A stretch of 64,000 nucleotides of DNA, from contig CP003179.1 of the NCBI GenBank assembly GCA_000237975.1, positions 1,302,001 through 1,366,000 of the forward strand, read 5' to 3'. This DNA is from Sulfobacillus acidophilus DSM 10332 (GTDB lineage: Bacteria > Bacillota > Sulfobacillia > Sulfobacillales > Sulfobacillaceae). The position numbers and the translations under genes are program-made. Positions 46,751 through 55,415 of the stretch are shown here, one piece after another (within the stretch, counting starts at the first letter, position 1; the number at the start of each line of letters is the position of its first letter). The notes below the pieces were generated by a model, which worked only from the letters and a program-made list of their open reading frames with translations, did no database searches and was not told the DNA's origin.

Positions 46751-46777
46751 TCCGCAGGGATTGCGGGGTTTTTTTGC
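46751..46777 (+). terminator. Terminator of the second tRNA cluster
   Basis: CTCCGCA pairs with TGCGGGG (one wobble) around a five-base loop, followed by eight T residues. Confidence 0.85.
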
Positions 46778-46895
46778 TTTGGGTCCGTTGCCGGTAATCG
46801 GTAACCGTTCTGCACCTCTTATTGATACCGCTCGGAATAGACCTTTCACCTCAGCCATATACTGAATTGGTGAGATATGGTAGAAGGGTGGGGGC

Positions 46896-47726
46896 ATGAT
46901 GGATTGGGTTGTAGCGATCAACGCCTCGCGGGACCGGGACCTCGGTCCGTTTCTGGCTCGTCGCGTATCCGGCGCCTGGATCGAAGAGCCCGATGGACCG
47001 CTACTCACCTATCGCTGTACGACGGCCCAGGGGTCGGAGACCACCCTTTTTCGTCGCCAATTGGCCGATGCGTTGGCTCAGTATCTCCTGATTTACCAAA
47101 AGCGGCAATGGCTGGAGTCCTTGGCACCGGAGGTGATGCCCGCCGGGTATGGTGCGGACATGCTGCGTGCCGTGATTGACGAAAGCCTCCGCCGGTTACA
47201 CGCCAGTGCCTTGGACGATCGACGGCGGCTACGGGAGGCCAGTGAGCGACTCGGCGATTTCCTCGCCGAATCGGCGGTAATCCAGCTAGACGGGGTACGC
47301 CGCTTCCTTTTTGCCGATTATGAACAATTATGGCTGGCGGTGCTGGCGGAGACCCTTCAAGAGTGGGATTGGCAACGCGAGCACGAGGAGTTTATTCAGT
47401 TCCTACAACGCTGCATCAGTCGACTGCCGGGGTCTGTTGTCACATTGGCCATTCGGTTCAACGAGACGGGATTATTAATCTTAGAAGACGGCGACGGCCA
47501 CCGGGTAACCCCGCCTCCGGGATATCAGGATCGGATGAAGGGGTTTTCCGACGACGAGTGGATTATGCTGGTATTACGGATGGCCCCGCGTCGGTTGGTG
47601 ATTCATGACGAGTGGCTGCCAAACGCGGTCAAAGAGATCTTGCTGGGGGTTTATGGCGACGGGTTTCATTGGTGCGCCGGATGCCGGCGGTGTAAACCCC
47701 CTCAGTCGTTCGGACCGACTTCTTGA
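46896..47726 (+). CDS. ytxC: YtxC-like sporulation protein
   Basis: A 276-residue protein similar in length and layout to YtxC of Bacillus: helical N-terminal two thirds, a DYEQLWLAVLAETLQEW segment, and a C-terminal part with RLVIHDEWLPNAVKEIL. A Cys-x2-Cys-x2-Cys cluster (WCAGCRRC) near the end could bind metal. In Bacillus ytxC lies directly upstream of thrS, and here thrS is the next plus-strand gene, which supports the call. Its exact role in sporulation is not known. Two adjacent ATGs (46896 and 46899) are possible. Confidence 0.7.
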   Translation: MMDWVVAINASRDRDLGPFLARRVSGAWIEEPDGPLLTYRCTTAQGSETTLFRRQLADALAQYLLIYQKRQWLESLAPEVMPAGYGADMLRAVIDESLRRLHASALDDRRRLREASERLGDFLAESAVIQLDGVRRFLFADYEQLWLAVLAETLQEWDWQREHEEFIQFLQRCISRLPGSVVTLAIRFNETGLLILEDGDGHRVTPPPGYQDRMKGFSDDEWIMLVLRMAPRRLVIHDEWLPNAVKEILLGVYGDGFHWCAGCRRCKPPQSFGPTS

Positions 47727-47736
47727 GGCTCCCCGC

Positions 47737-48192
47737 TTAATCATCCAATAACCGATTCACACCCGAACCGGGATCATGGCGCAGCATCCACCACCCTCCC
47801 ATCAGGAGAACCAGCCATGCCGCTACCGAAAACCCCCGGCCAAAGGAATAGGTCAAAAACTCCACGTGGCTCACCAAGGGACGGGGATTAATCCCGAACG
47901 GCAAGCGGATCCAACCCGAAAGAAAATACATGCCCAAATTATATAGCGTAAACAAAACCGGAGGGCCGTAATATCGGCGGAGACCGAGGAGATAGACGAC
48001 GGCAATCAGGCCATAGGATGCCGTTTCGATATCGATCCAGTACGAGATGATTGGCGTGCTTCCCGGACTCGCGAACAAATGGGCGGCGACATCTAGCAAG
48101 GCGAAAAACGCCATGACGAGACGCATCACCCGTACGGCGCGGGGAGTATGACCCGCCGGATTCATTGGATGCGGTGCGGTGGGGAGGGCCAT
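47737..48192 (-). CDS. Integral membrane protein of unknown function, four spans
   Basis: A 151-residue hydrophobic protein with four predicted membrane segments (for example LVMAFFALLDVAAHLF and SVAAWLVLLMGGWWML). The start has an ideal AGGAGG on the minus strand. It is inserted between ytxC and thrS, facing the opposite way, with its own promoter presumably in the 48.2-48.3 kb gap. No family is recognised. Confidence 0.65.
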   Translation of the reverse strand: MALPTAPHPMNPAGHTPRAVRVMRLVMAFFALLDVAAHLFASPGSTPIISYWIDIETASYGLIAVVYLLGLRRYYGPPVLFTLYNLGMYFLSGWIRLPFGINPRPLVSHVEFLTYSFGRGFSVAAWLVLLMGGWWMLRHDPGSGVNRLLDD

Positions 48193-48352
48193 GGAAACCT
48201 CCTGCTATTTTTAGGAAAATTATAGCAAACATGAGAGGTCATCCATCAGCTATATCGACCATGAGGATCTTGGTGGTCGACCGGGTTTCATCATTCAACC
48301 ACATTTCGCGGCCCTGTTTTGGCGGACGTTTCGGATGCGTCATATCGCCGCA

Positions 48353-48381
48353 TTGACACCGAGAGCGGAAGTTTTTACAAT
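48353..48381 (+). promoter_or_regulatory. Promoter of thrS
   Basis: Consensus TTGACA at 48353-48358 and TACAAT at 48376-48381 with a 17-bp spacer, placing the start near 48388 at the beginning of the T-box leader. Confidence 0.8.
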
Positions 48382-48387
48382 GAGCGT

Positions 48388-48628
48388 AATCTCATCGAAG
48401 CTAGCGATGACGAGGACGAGATTGCGCGATGCCCACCAGAGAAGATCGGTCATAGGCTGAAAACCGACGGGCCTCTCGAGCAAATAACCCCCTCGGAGCT
48501 CCGGCGAAGCCGCAATGCGCGGATAAGTCGGCGGGCAGCCCGTTAACGCGAAGCGAAGTGGAACCTCTGGTTCAAGGGTGGTGGAACCGCGGCCTGGCCG
48601 CCCGCCCGGACTAGAGGGTTTTTTATGT
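48388..48628 (+). promoter_or_regulatory. T-box leader of thrS (tRNA-Thr sensing)
   Basis: The 240-base leader carries the T-box element at 48574-48592 (AAGGGTGGTGGAACCGCGG, with three extra bases relative to the usual core). A terminator follows, formed by CCTCTGGTTC at 48564-48573 with GGACTAGAGG at 48608-48617 and a run of T. A likely specifier codon is ACC (Thr) at 48463-48465, preceded by GAAA. Uncharged tRNA-Thr would stabilise the antiterminator and allow thrS transcription. T-box identity is firm; the specifier position is a best guess. Confidence 0.88.
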
Positions 48629-48641
48629 TAAGGAGGACTCT

Positions 48642-50525
48642 ATGGCAGATCACATGGCACATCACATCCGAGTGGAAGCCGGCCAACGGGCAGAAGATGT
48701 CGCGAGCATTCCCGCCGAGGCGGTGGCCGTCTGGATTAACGGCAAGGTCTGGGATATTTCCCGCCCGTTGCCGGAATCCGGCGAGTTAATGTGGCTTACT
48801 TTTGAGGATAGTGCGGGCCGTCACGTCTTTCGCCACTCGAGCGCGCATTTGTTGGCGCAGGCGGTGAAACGACTCTGGCCGGACGCCAAACTCGGCACGG
48901 GTCCCGCGTTAGAAGACGGTTTCTATTACGATATTTGGTTGCCGGAACCGTTGACGGAGGGGGACTTGCCGCGGATTGAGGCGGCAATTCAAGAGATTGT
49001 CGCCGAAGATTTTCCCGTCGAGCGAATGGAACTCAGTCGTGACGAGGCTTTGAAACTCTTTGAGGAACGCGGCGAAACGTTTAAGCTGGAAATTATTCGC
49101 CGGATTCCCGACGGTGCCGTCATTTCGGCTTATCGTCAAGGGGAGTTTATCGACCTCTGCTCCGGTCCGCATGTACCACACACCGGGGTGTTAAAAGCGG
49201 TGAAATTGACCCAGGTATCTGGAGCCTATTGGCGGGGCGACGAAAAGAACCCGATGATGACGCGCATTTACGGCACATCCTTTCCGGATGCCGAACAGTT
49301 GGAACGCCATCTGCAGCAAATTGAAGAGGCGAAGCAACGCGATCATCGAAAGCTGGGCGCCCAACTCGATTTGTTCACGTTTCGGGAAGAGGCTCCCGGA
49401 TTTGTCTTTTGGCATCCGAAAGGGCACCAGCTATACCGCACGTTGGAGGACTTTTCTCGGCGGTTGCAACAAGAACGGGGCTATCAGGAAGTGGCCACGC
49501 CCTGGATTTATCGCGTGGGGCTTTGGGAGCGTTCGGGGCATTGGGATCACTACCGGGACAATCTCTTTTTAATCGAGCGGGATGACGAGCTGCAAGGGGT
49601 TAAACCGATGAACTGCCCCGGACACGCGTTGCTATTCAAAGGGACGACCCGTTCGTATCGTGATCTGCCGTGGCGCCTGGCGGAATATAGCCCACTCTCA
49701 CGGTTTGAGCGTTCGGGTACACTACATGGATTGATGCGAGTCCGCGGGTTTCATCAAGATGATGCCCATCTCTTTGTGCGGCCGGATCAAATTCAAAGTG
49801 AAATGTTCGGGGTGCTGGATCTGGTTGACCTGGTCTATCGGGCCTTTAACATGCCCTATGAAGTTGTCCTGTCGACCCGACCCGATGATTACATGGGCGA
49901 TCTCGCCCTGTGGGAGCGGGCAGAAGCCGAGTTGGAGTCGGTATTGAAGGCGCGAGGCCTGAGGTATCAGATTAACCCCAAAGACGGCGCCTTTTACGGC
50001 CCGAAGTTGGACGTCTATGCAGTTGACAGTCTCGGTCGACGGTGGCAATGCGCCACGGCCCAACTGGACTTCCAATTACCGGAGAAATTTGAGTTAGAGT
50101 ATGTTGATCAGGATGGGCAACCCAAACGTCCGGTGATGATTCATCGGGCCATTATGGGGTCGTTGGAGCGGTTTATCGGGATTTTGGTCGAGCACTACGC
50201 AGGGGCATTTCCATTCTGGTTGGCACCCCTGCAGGTAATGGTGCTGCCGATTACCGATCGGCAACTCCCCTATGCCGAGGCCGTTCAAAAGGCGTTGGTT
50301 GCGGCCGGTATTCGGGCAGAAGTGGATCGGCGCAACCAAAAAATCGGGTATAAAATTCGTGAGGCGCAATTGCAAAAAGTCCCGGAAATGTTGGTCGTCG
50401 GCGCCCGCGACGAGGAGAACCAGACGGTATCCGTGCGGATCCGGGAGTTGGGTGATGTGGGTGCCAAGCCGTGGCCGGCCTACTTGGACGAACTACGGCT
50501 GAAGGCGGGGCAAATCTGGGACTAG
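48642..50525 (+). CDS. thrS: Threonyl-tRNA synthetase
   Basis: Class II synthetase of 627 residues with a short TGS domain (1-60), the editing domain with HSSAHLLAQAVKRLWP and the Cys-containing LCSGPHVPHTG, and a catalytic domain with motif 1, the zinc Cys in VKPMNCPGHALLF, motif 2 FERSGTLHGLMRVRGFHQDDAH and motif 3 IMGSLERFIGIL, then an anticodon-binding domain. It starts 14 bases after the terminator T run and is preceded by AAGGAGGA. Controlled by the T-box leader. Confidence 0.97.
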   Translation: MADHMAHHIRVEAGQRAEDVASIPAEAVAVWINGKVWDISRPLPESGELMWLTFEDSAGRHVFRHSSAHLLAQAVKRLWPDAKLGTGPALEDGFYYDIWLPEPLTEGDLPRIEAAIQEIVAEDFPVERMELSRDEALKLFEERGETFKLEIIRRIPDGAVISAYRQGEFIDLCSGPHVPHTGVLKAVKLTQVSGAYWRGDEKNPMMTRIYGTSFPDAEQLERHLQQIEEAKQRDHRKLGAQLDLFTFREEAPGFVFWHPKGHQLYRTLEDFSRRLQQERGYQEVATPWIYRVGLWERSGHWDHYRDNLFLIERDDELQGVKPMNCPGHALLFKGTTRSYRDLPWRLAEYSPLSRFERSGTLHGLMRVRGFHQDDAHLFVRPDQIQSEMFGVLDLVDLVYRAFNMPYEVVLSTRPDDYMGDLALWERAEAELESVLKARGLRYQINPKDGAFYGPKLDVYAVDSLGRRWQCATAQLDFQLPEKFELEYVDQDGQPKRPVMIHRAIMGSLERFIGILVEHYAGAFPFWLAPLQVMVLPITDRQLPYAEAVQKALVAAGIRAEVDRRNQKIGYKIREAQLQKVPEMLVVGARDEENQTVSVRIRELGDVGAKPWPAYLDELRLKAGQIWD

Positions 50526-50530
50526 GTGCG

Positions 50531-50560
50531 TTGACGATTATCGTCTTTTACCATTACAAT
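50531..50560 (+). promoter_or_regulatory. Promoter of infC-rpmI-rplT
   Basis: TTGACG at 50531-50536 and TACAAT at 50555-50560 with an 18-bp spacer. A GACGATTATCGTC hairpin followed by TTTT overlaps it and may also end thrS transcripts. Confidence 0.7.
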
Positions 50561-50566
50561 ATGATG

Positions 50567-50700
50567 AGGAACTCCGAACAAAGCAGAAGCTTCCGCTTCT
50601 CACCCCCAGGCATAGGCTAAAGGGGTTTATTGACGAGACGGGATCGAAATGATCTTCTGTATTGGGCGGGTGGATTCTACCCGCTTCTTTGTTTGGGCCT
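50567..50700 (+). promoter_or_regulatory. L20-type leader with attenuator upstream of infC
   Basis: A 150-base leader between the promoter and infC with several GC stems, ending in an intrinsic terminator: GCGGGT at 50666-50671 pairs with ACCCGC at 50679-50684, followed by TTCTTTGTTT. In Firmicutes the same operon is controlled by ribosomal protein L20 binding the leader and causing premature termination. The L20 site itself is inferred from position and was not checked against the covariance model. Confidence 0.7.
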
Positions 50701-50721
50701 TAAGGGAGGAGTGACGCGGTT

Positions 50722-51234
50722 ATCAAAGATCTCCGGATCAACGACGAGATTCGTGTTCGGGAAGTGCGTGTGGTTGGCGAGGACGGTGAGCAACTAGGGG
50801 TCATGTCGATACGCGATGCCTTAACGCTTGCGGCGGAACGGCGTTTGGACCTGGTTGAGGTGTCGCCAACCGCCCGGCCGCCGGTCTGTCGGCTGATGGA
50901 TTACGGAAAATTTAAGTACGAGCAAGCCAAACGGGAGCGCGAATCACGCAAAAAACAAAAGGTCGTCAATATCAAGGAACTGAAGATGCGACCGGCCATC
51001 GAAGACCATGATTTTGAGGTTAAAGTCAAAAGCGCCCGACGTTTTTTGGCGGAGGGCGACAAGGTGAAATGTACGATGGTGTTTCGAGGACGGGAAATCG
51101 TACATGCGAGCCTGGCGCAAGAAACCTTGAAAAAATTGGCCGATGCCGTCGCGGACGTTGGCATCGTCGAACGGGTCCCAAAGGTCGAAGGTCGCGCGAT
51201 GATTATGATATTGGCACCGAAAAAAGGAGTGTAG
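50722..51234 (+). CDS. infC: Translation initiation factor IF-3, ATC start codon
   Basis: IF-3 checks start codons on the 30S subunit. Reading from ATC at 50722 gives exactly 170 residues beginning IKDLRINDEIRVREVRVVGEDGEQLG, matching full-length IF-3; starting at the first in-frame GTG (50764) would remove the conserved N-terminal INDEIR segment. GGGAGGAG at 50704-50711 is ten bases before the ATC. A rare AUU-type start is a known feature of infC that lets IF-3 repress its own translation. The rest is standard, with VKVKSARRFLAEGDKVKCTMVFRGRE. Confidence 0.9.
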   Translation: MKDLRINDEIRVREVRVVGEDGEQLGVMSIRDALTLAAERRLDLVEVSPTARPPVCRLMDYGKFKYEQAKRERESRKKQKVVNIKELKMRPAIEDHDFEVKVKSARRFLAEGDKVKCTMVFRGREIVHASLAQETLKKLADAVADVGIVERVPKVEGRAMIMILAPKKGV

Positions 51235-51238
51235 TTGC

Positions 51239-51436
51239 ATGCCCAAAATGAAAACGCATCGGGGAGCGGCCAAGCGCATTACGTTAACCGGGCGCGGCAA
51301 GGCCAAACGTCATCGGGCCGGTAAAAGCCATTTACTCGTCCATAAGTCGGCCGATCGCCGGCGACGGTTGCGGGGGTCTCAGGTGTTGTCGGACGCCGAT
51401 CAACACCGGGTAAAGCGGCTATTGCCCTATCAGTAA
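51239..51436 (+). CDS. rpmI: 50S ribosomal protein L35
   Basis: A 65-residue basic protein, MPKMKTHRGAAKRITLTGRG followed by KRHRAGKSHLL, fully typical of bL35. It lies four bases after infC and 29 bases before rplT, as in the conserved infC-rpmI-rplT operon. A GGAGTG ribosome site lies at the infC end. Confidence 0.96.
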   Translation: MPKMKTHRGAAKRITLTGRGKAKRHRAGKSHLLVHKSADRRRRLRGSQVLSDADQHRVKRLLPYQ

Positions 51437-51465
51437 GACAGGTCACTGAGGTGGAGGGGTAAGTC

Positions 51466-51819
51466 ATGGCACGAGTCAAAAATGGGTTTGTCCGGCACCG
51501 CCGGCACAAAAAGATTTTGAAATTGGCCCGGGGATACCGGGGAGCACGTTCACGGCATTTCCGGCCGGCAAATGAGCAGGTCATGCACAGTTTGTGGTAT
51601 GCCTACCAACACCGGCGTACCCGCAAGCGTGACTTTCGACGCCTGTGGATTACCCGGATTAACGCGGCTGCCCGGATGAACGGATTGTCGTACAGTCGGT
51701 TGATGAATGGGTTGAAACGGGCCGGCATCGGACTCGACCGTAAAGTCTTGGCGGATTTGGCGGTCCATGACATGGATAGCTTCCGGATGCTGGTGGATAA
51801 AGCCAAGCAAGCTTTATAG
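51466..51819 (+). CDS. rplT: 50S ribosomal protein L20
   Basis: A 117-residue basic ribosomal protein needed early in 50S assembly, with [35 protein letters not shown] and the globular C-terminus with MNGLKRAGI. In related bacteria L20 also represses its own operon through the leader. It ends two bases before the methyltransferase gene. GTGGAGG precedes the ATG. Confidence 0.97.
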   Translation: MARVKNGFVRHRRHKKILKLARGYRGARSRHFRPANEQVMHSLWYAYQHRRTRKRDFRRLWITRINAAARMNGLSYSRLMNGLKRAGIGLDRKVLADLAVHDMDSFRMLVDKAKQAL

Positions 51820-51821
51820 CC

Positions 51822-52664
51822 ATGGTCGTCCAGCCGTTAGATTCCGCTGAGAATAAACTGATTCGGCAAATTAAGCGGTTTGCCACGAGCCATCATGCCC
51901 GCGTGAAAAACCAACGGACTGTGGTGGAAGGCGGACGCTTGATTGAGGAGGCATTGGGGGCGGGTTTCCGTCCCCATGTTGTCGTGTACAGTCCCCGCTG
52001 GGTGGCTAAACCGGACGGCCGTGCCATGATTCAGCGATTGGAAGCGGCCGGAGCGCGGCCCCTCTATATTACCGACCGGCTATTGGATTCGCTCTCTTCG
52101 CTGGAGGCGCCACCGGGCGTGATGGCGGTTGTCGATTTACCGCCCTGGCGATCGCTGGACGAGGTATTGGACCCCGATCCGGTCCCGTGGCTCATGGTCG
52201 CCGACGCCATCCAAGATCCGGGGAACCTGGGGACTCTGGTGCGGGCTGCGCTCGCCGCGGGAGCTCGGACCGTGGCGGTGACGCCGGGAACGGTGGAGCC
52301 GTTTAACCCCAAAACCATTCGGGCGTCGGCCGGGGCGATTTTTCGCTTGCCCTTGGTCCGCTTGGCGGACGCCTGGCCGAGTGTCTTGCGGCAGCGGGGC
52401 TTTCGTCTCTACGCGGCGGTCGTCGAGAACGGTTTGCCTTATAGTGCGGTGGATTGGCACGTGCCGTTGGCCATCATCCTCGGCAATGAAGGAAACGGAC
52501 TGAATCTCGAGACCCTGGTCGGGGCGGAGCCGATTACCATTCCCATGTCACCGGCGGCCAATTCGCTGAATGTCTCGATGGCTGGCACCGTTTTGGCGTT
52601 TCATGCCGCCTATGTCCGCCAATCAAAAGAGTTACCGATTTTTCCCCCGGCTCGCTGGCGTTAA
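51822..52664 (+). CDS. TrmH/SpoU-family RNA 2'-O-methyltransferase (YsgA-like)
   Basis: A 280-residue SPOUT enzyme with an N-terminal RNA-binding domain (KNQRTVVEGGRLIEEAL) and the three SpoU motifs: DPGNLGTLVRAALAAGA, ILGNEGNGL and IPMSPAANSLNVSMAG, which form the knotted SAM site. It probably methylates a ribose in 23S rRNA. Its place between rplT and pheST matches ysgA of Bacillus. It converges with and overlaps the Nramp-like gene by four bases. Confidence 0.88.
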   Translation: MVVQPLDSAENKLIRQIKRFATSHHARVKNQRTVVEGGRLIEEALGAGFRPHVVVYSPRWVAKPDGRAMIQRLEAAGARPLYITDRLLDSLSSLEAPPGVMAVVDLPPWRSLDEVLDPDPVPWLMVADAIQDPGNLGTLVRAALAAGARTVAVTPGTVEPFNPKTIRASAGAIFRLPLVRLADAWPSVLRQRGFRLYAAVVENGLPYSAVDWHVPLAIILGNEGNGLNLETLVGAEPITIPMSPAANSLNVSMAGTVLAFHAAYVRQSKELPIFPPARWR

Positions 52665-53947
52665 AGCCAGGCGTGAAACGACGACCATAGGGTGGCGAGG
52701 GAGAGGCCACCGATCAGGAACACGACTCCCCAGCCCAGGATGCGCACCAACGGAGCATTGCGATAGCCCCCCATGAGGGAGGCGTCACTCGTAAAGACAA
52801 CCAAGAATACTAAAATCGGGGCAATGAGTACGCCCCCAATCACTTGAGCGATGACCGCCAGCAAATTAAACGGCATTCCCGGAATCAGCATGACCGCGGC
52901 GGCCAGTGTCAGACTGCCAAAATAGATGAAATAAAAACCGGGGGCTTGTCGGGGGGATTGGTTAAGGCTACGGGCCCAACCAAAGGCTTCCGCCACCGTC
53001 CAGGACGACGAGAGGGAAATCGTGATGGCGGCAAGAAATCCGGCGTTAAAGATGCCAAACCCCAATAAAAGGGCCGCCCATTGCCCATAACGATGATCGA
53101 GCGCCCGGATTAGGGTAGCCGGACCGGTGGCGGTGATTTGGGCGAGGGTTCCGTGCAGGCTGGCACCGATGACGATGATCAAAGCGGCGACGGTCACCTG
53201 CAAAATGGCCCCCATTAAGGTATCGGCCCGTCCCCGACGGATGGCGGAGGCCGTGCGTCCTTTATCGATGGTGGCACTTCCCTCAAAAAAGATCATCCAA
53301 GGCGCCAACGCATTCCCTACCGTGGCAATGGCATACCAAATCACGGTGGAGCCACGAAATCCCCGAGGAAAATGCCACATGGCGATTGCGATGTGGCCCC
53401 AATGGGGATGGACGGCGAGGACGAGTGCCAAAAATACCGCGTTAAGCCCGCTGACGACCAGAGCTATACGCTCTTTGGTGGCGTATCCGGTGGTCACGGT
53501 GATGGAGGCAAGTAAGGCCAGGGCTAATCCGTCGGCTGCCCACAGCGGCAGTCCCAATAATACCAAGCCGGCGGTCATTCCGATAAATTCGGTAATCAGC
53601 GTAATGACATTTTCCAGGGTTAAGGTGGCCAAGTGATAATAGCCCCAACCTCGGCCAAACCGTTGAAACACGAGCCGGGCATAGCCCGTGCGGGTTACCG
53701 CGCCCAACCGCATGCTCATTTCTTGCACAATGTAGGTGACGCCCCCAAGCATCAACACCAGCGGGATAAAAAAACTGACGCCAAAAGTGACTCCGGTCAC
53801 TAAATAGGAAATCACGCCGCCGGCATCGTTATCACCCATCATGGCCAGGACTCCCGGGCCAATGACGGCGAGCAAGAGCCGCCAGCGCAGTTTGGGGCGC
53901 CGTACGGGGGGCGGGGACGGAGGTTCGATCGAGGTTCGGGTTGACAT
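52661..53947 (-). CDS. Nramp-family transporter with altered metal-site motifs
   Basis: A 428-residue protein with 11 predicted spans and the Nramp fold. In canonical Nramp (MntH) TM1 carries DPGN and TM6 carries MPH; here TM1 reads DNDAGG (residues 39-44, aligning Asp41-Ala-Gly-Gly with DPGN) and TM6 reads APWM (215-218), so both the Asn and the Met ligand positions differ. Loss of the Met is a feature reported for Nramp-related Mg transporters, so Mn/Fe selectivity should not be assumed. The ATG at 53947 with AAGGA upstream is preferred over an earlier in-frame codon. Confidence 0.8.
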   Translation of the reverse strand: MSTRTSIEPPSPPPVRRPKLRWRLLLAVIGPGVLAMMGDNDAGGVISYLVTGVTFGVSFFIPLVLMLGGVTYIVQEMSMRLGAVTRTGYARLVFQRFGRGWGYYHLATLTLENVITLITEFIGMTAGLVLLGLPLWAADGLALALLASITVTTGYATKERIALVVSGLNAVFLALVLAVHPHWGHIAIAMWHFPRGFRGSTVIWYAIATVGNALAPWMIFFEGSATIDKGRTASAIRRGRADTLMGAILQVTVAALIIVIGASLHGTLAQITATGPATLIRALDHRYGQWAALLLGFGIFNAGFLAAITISLSSSWTVAEAFGWARSLNQSPRQAPGFYFIYFGSLTLAAAVMLIPGMPFNLLAVIAQVIGGVLIAPILVFLVVFTSDASLMGGYRNAPLVRILGWGVVFLIGGLSLATLWSSFHAWL

Positions 53948-54070
53948 CGTATCAGCATCCTTGCCATCAACGTGTAATTCGCTGTATGGTACGGTTCGGT
54001 TATTCGGAAGGTGAGTTGACCGCATTACCGCCGGACTGGTTGGTTTTGGAGACTGCCGAAGACTGTCGAC

Positions 54071-54099
54071 TTGGTTTTTAGCGGGCGCTATGCTATATT
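54071..54099 (+). promoter_or_regulatory. Promoter of pheST
   Basis: TTGGTT at 54071-54076 and TATATT at 54094-54099 with a 17-bp spacer and an extended -10 TG at 54091-54092. The start is near 54106. Confidence 0.7.
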
Positions 54100-54105
54100 G
54101 TTGGA

Positions 54106-54350
54106 CAATACAGCAATAACACGATGAACCAGCCTAGTAGGCAATCGGTCCCGGTAGGACAGGGAGTGCCTTCGTGACTGCAAGAGGCATCTATCGGCCG
54201 TGCTGAATTCTCTGGGGAGTTGCCGGTTTGAACCTTTCAGTAGAATCGGCCGGATCCAACCCGTTAGCGTGAACCCGAGTGGAGCCCGCCTGGGCTCAAT
54301 AAAGGTGGTACCGCGGGAGATCCCGCCCTTTAATGGGCGGGTTTTTTATG
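54106..54350 (+). promoter_or_regulatory. T-box leader of pheST (tRNA-Phe sensing)
   Basis: Contains a near-canonical T-box AAAGGTGGTACCGCGGGA at 54301-54318 and a strong terminator, CCCGCCC at 54322-54328 with GGGCGGG at 54335-54341 followed by six T. The likely specifier is TTC (Phe) at 54208-54210, preceded by TGAA; a second TTC at 54236 is the alternative. Stem I includes an AGTA-type bulge near 54134. Charged/uncharged tRNA-Phe (21926-22001) would be the ligand. Confidence 0.9.
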
Positions 54351-54368
54351 TCGAGGAGGACGTAAACC

Positions 54369-55415
54369 ATGGCAGAGGCGATTGAGTTAGCCCGTATCCT
54401 GGACGAGATAGAACACGTTCATGATCTGCGCCAACTGGACGCGGTGCGGCATCAATGGGTGGGCCGTAAAGGCTGGTTGACCGAACAGATGAAGGCGCTA
54501 AGCCAGTTACCGCCCGAAGAACGGCGTCAACGTGGGCAAATGCTCAATCAATGGCGTGCCGCCATTGTAGAAAAGCTCGAGACGAAAGAGGCATGGCTGA
54601 ACGAGCAGGCGGAACGGGAGCGCTTGGTGGAGGAGACGCTCGACATGAGCTGGCCCGGGCGAGTGCCCGAGGTGGGGCTGCTGCACCCGATGACCCGTGT
54701 CCGCCGGCGCATCGAAGACGTGTTGATGCGGATGGGATTTTCTCTAGCCTATGGCCCGCAAGTGGAAACCGAATGGTATAACTTTGAAGCCCTTAACATA
54801 TTGCCCGATCATCCCGCGCGGGATATGCAGGACTCGTTTTTTGTCGACATCCCCCATCTGGTTTTGCGGACGCACACCTCGCCGGTCCAAATTCGTTCCA
54901 TGCAGGCCCATCAAGGCCGTTTGCCGGTAAAAATCGCGGCTCCCGGTTTTACCTATCGACGGGATGACGATGCGACCCATGTGCCGATGTTTCAGCAAGT
55001 GGAAGGTTTGCTGATTGACCGCGGTATTGGTCTAGCCGATTTAAAAGGCACGCTGAATCTTTTAGCCGGTGCCTTGTTTGGGGAGAGCATCGGAACCCGC
55101 TTTCGGTCGAGTTACTTTCCGTTTACGGAGCCGTCGGTGGAAATGGATGTTACATGCGCCGTCTGTGGCGGTGAGGGCTGCCGGGTGTGTAAAGAAACGG
55201 GTTGGGTAGAAATTTTGGGGGCCGGAGTGGTGCATCCCCAGGTGCTGAAAAATGGGGGCTACGATCCCGCCCATGTGTCGGGATTCGCGTTTGGATTGGG
55301 GATTGAGCGGGTGACCATGCGAATTTTTGGGGTTGACGATTTGCGCCTGTTATATCAAAACGACTTACGGTATTTGGCCCAGTTTGTGAGCGGAGGAGGC
55401 AGTGATTTACCATGA
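54369..55415 (+). CDS. pheS: Phenylalanyl-tRNA synthetase alpha subunit
   Basis: The catalytic subunit, 348 residues, with the N-terminal coiled coil (QWVGRKGWLTEQMKAL), motif 2 region LRTHTSPVQIRSMQ, FTYRRDDDATHVPMFQQVEG and the closing FAFGLGIERVTMRIFGVDDLRLLYQNDLRYL. An insert with CAVCGGEGCRVCKETG could hold zinc. The ATG follows GAGGAGG. It overlaps pheT by four bases. Confidence 0.97.
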   Translation: MAEAIELARILDEIEHVHDLRQLDAVRHQWVGRKGWLTEQMKALSQLPPEERRQRGQMLNQWRAAIVEKLETKEAWLNEQAERERLVEETLDMSWPGRVPEVGLLHPMTRVRRRIEDVLMRMGFSLAYGPQVETEWYNFEALNILPDHPARDMQDSFFVDIPHLVLRTHTSPVQIRSMQAHQGRLPVKIAAPGFTYRRDDDATHVPMFQQVEGLLIDRGIGLADLKGTLNLLAGALFGESIGTRFRSSYFPFTEPSVEMDVTCAVCGGEGCRVCKETGWVEILGAGVVHPQVLKNGGYDPAHVSGFAFGLGIERVTMRIFGVDDLRLLYQNDLRYLAQFVSGGGSDLP

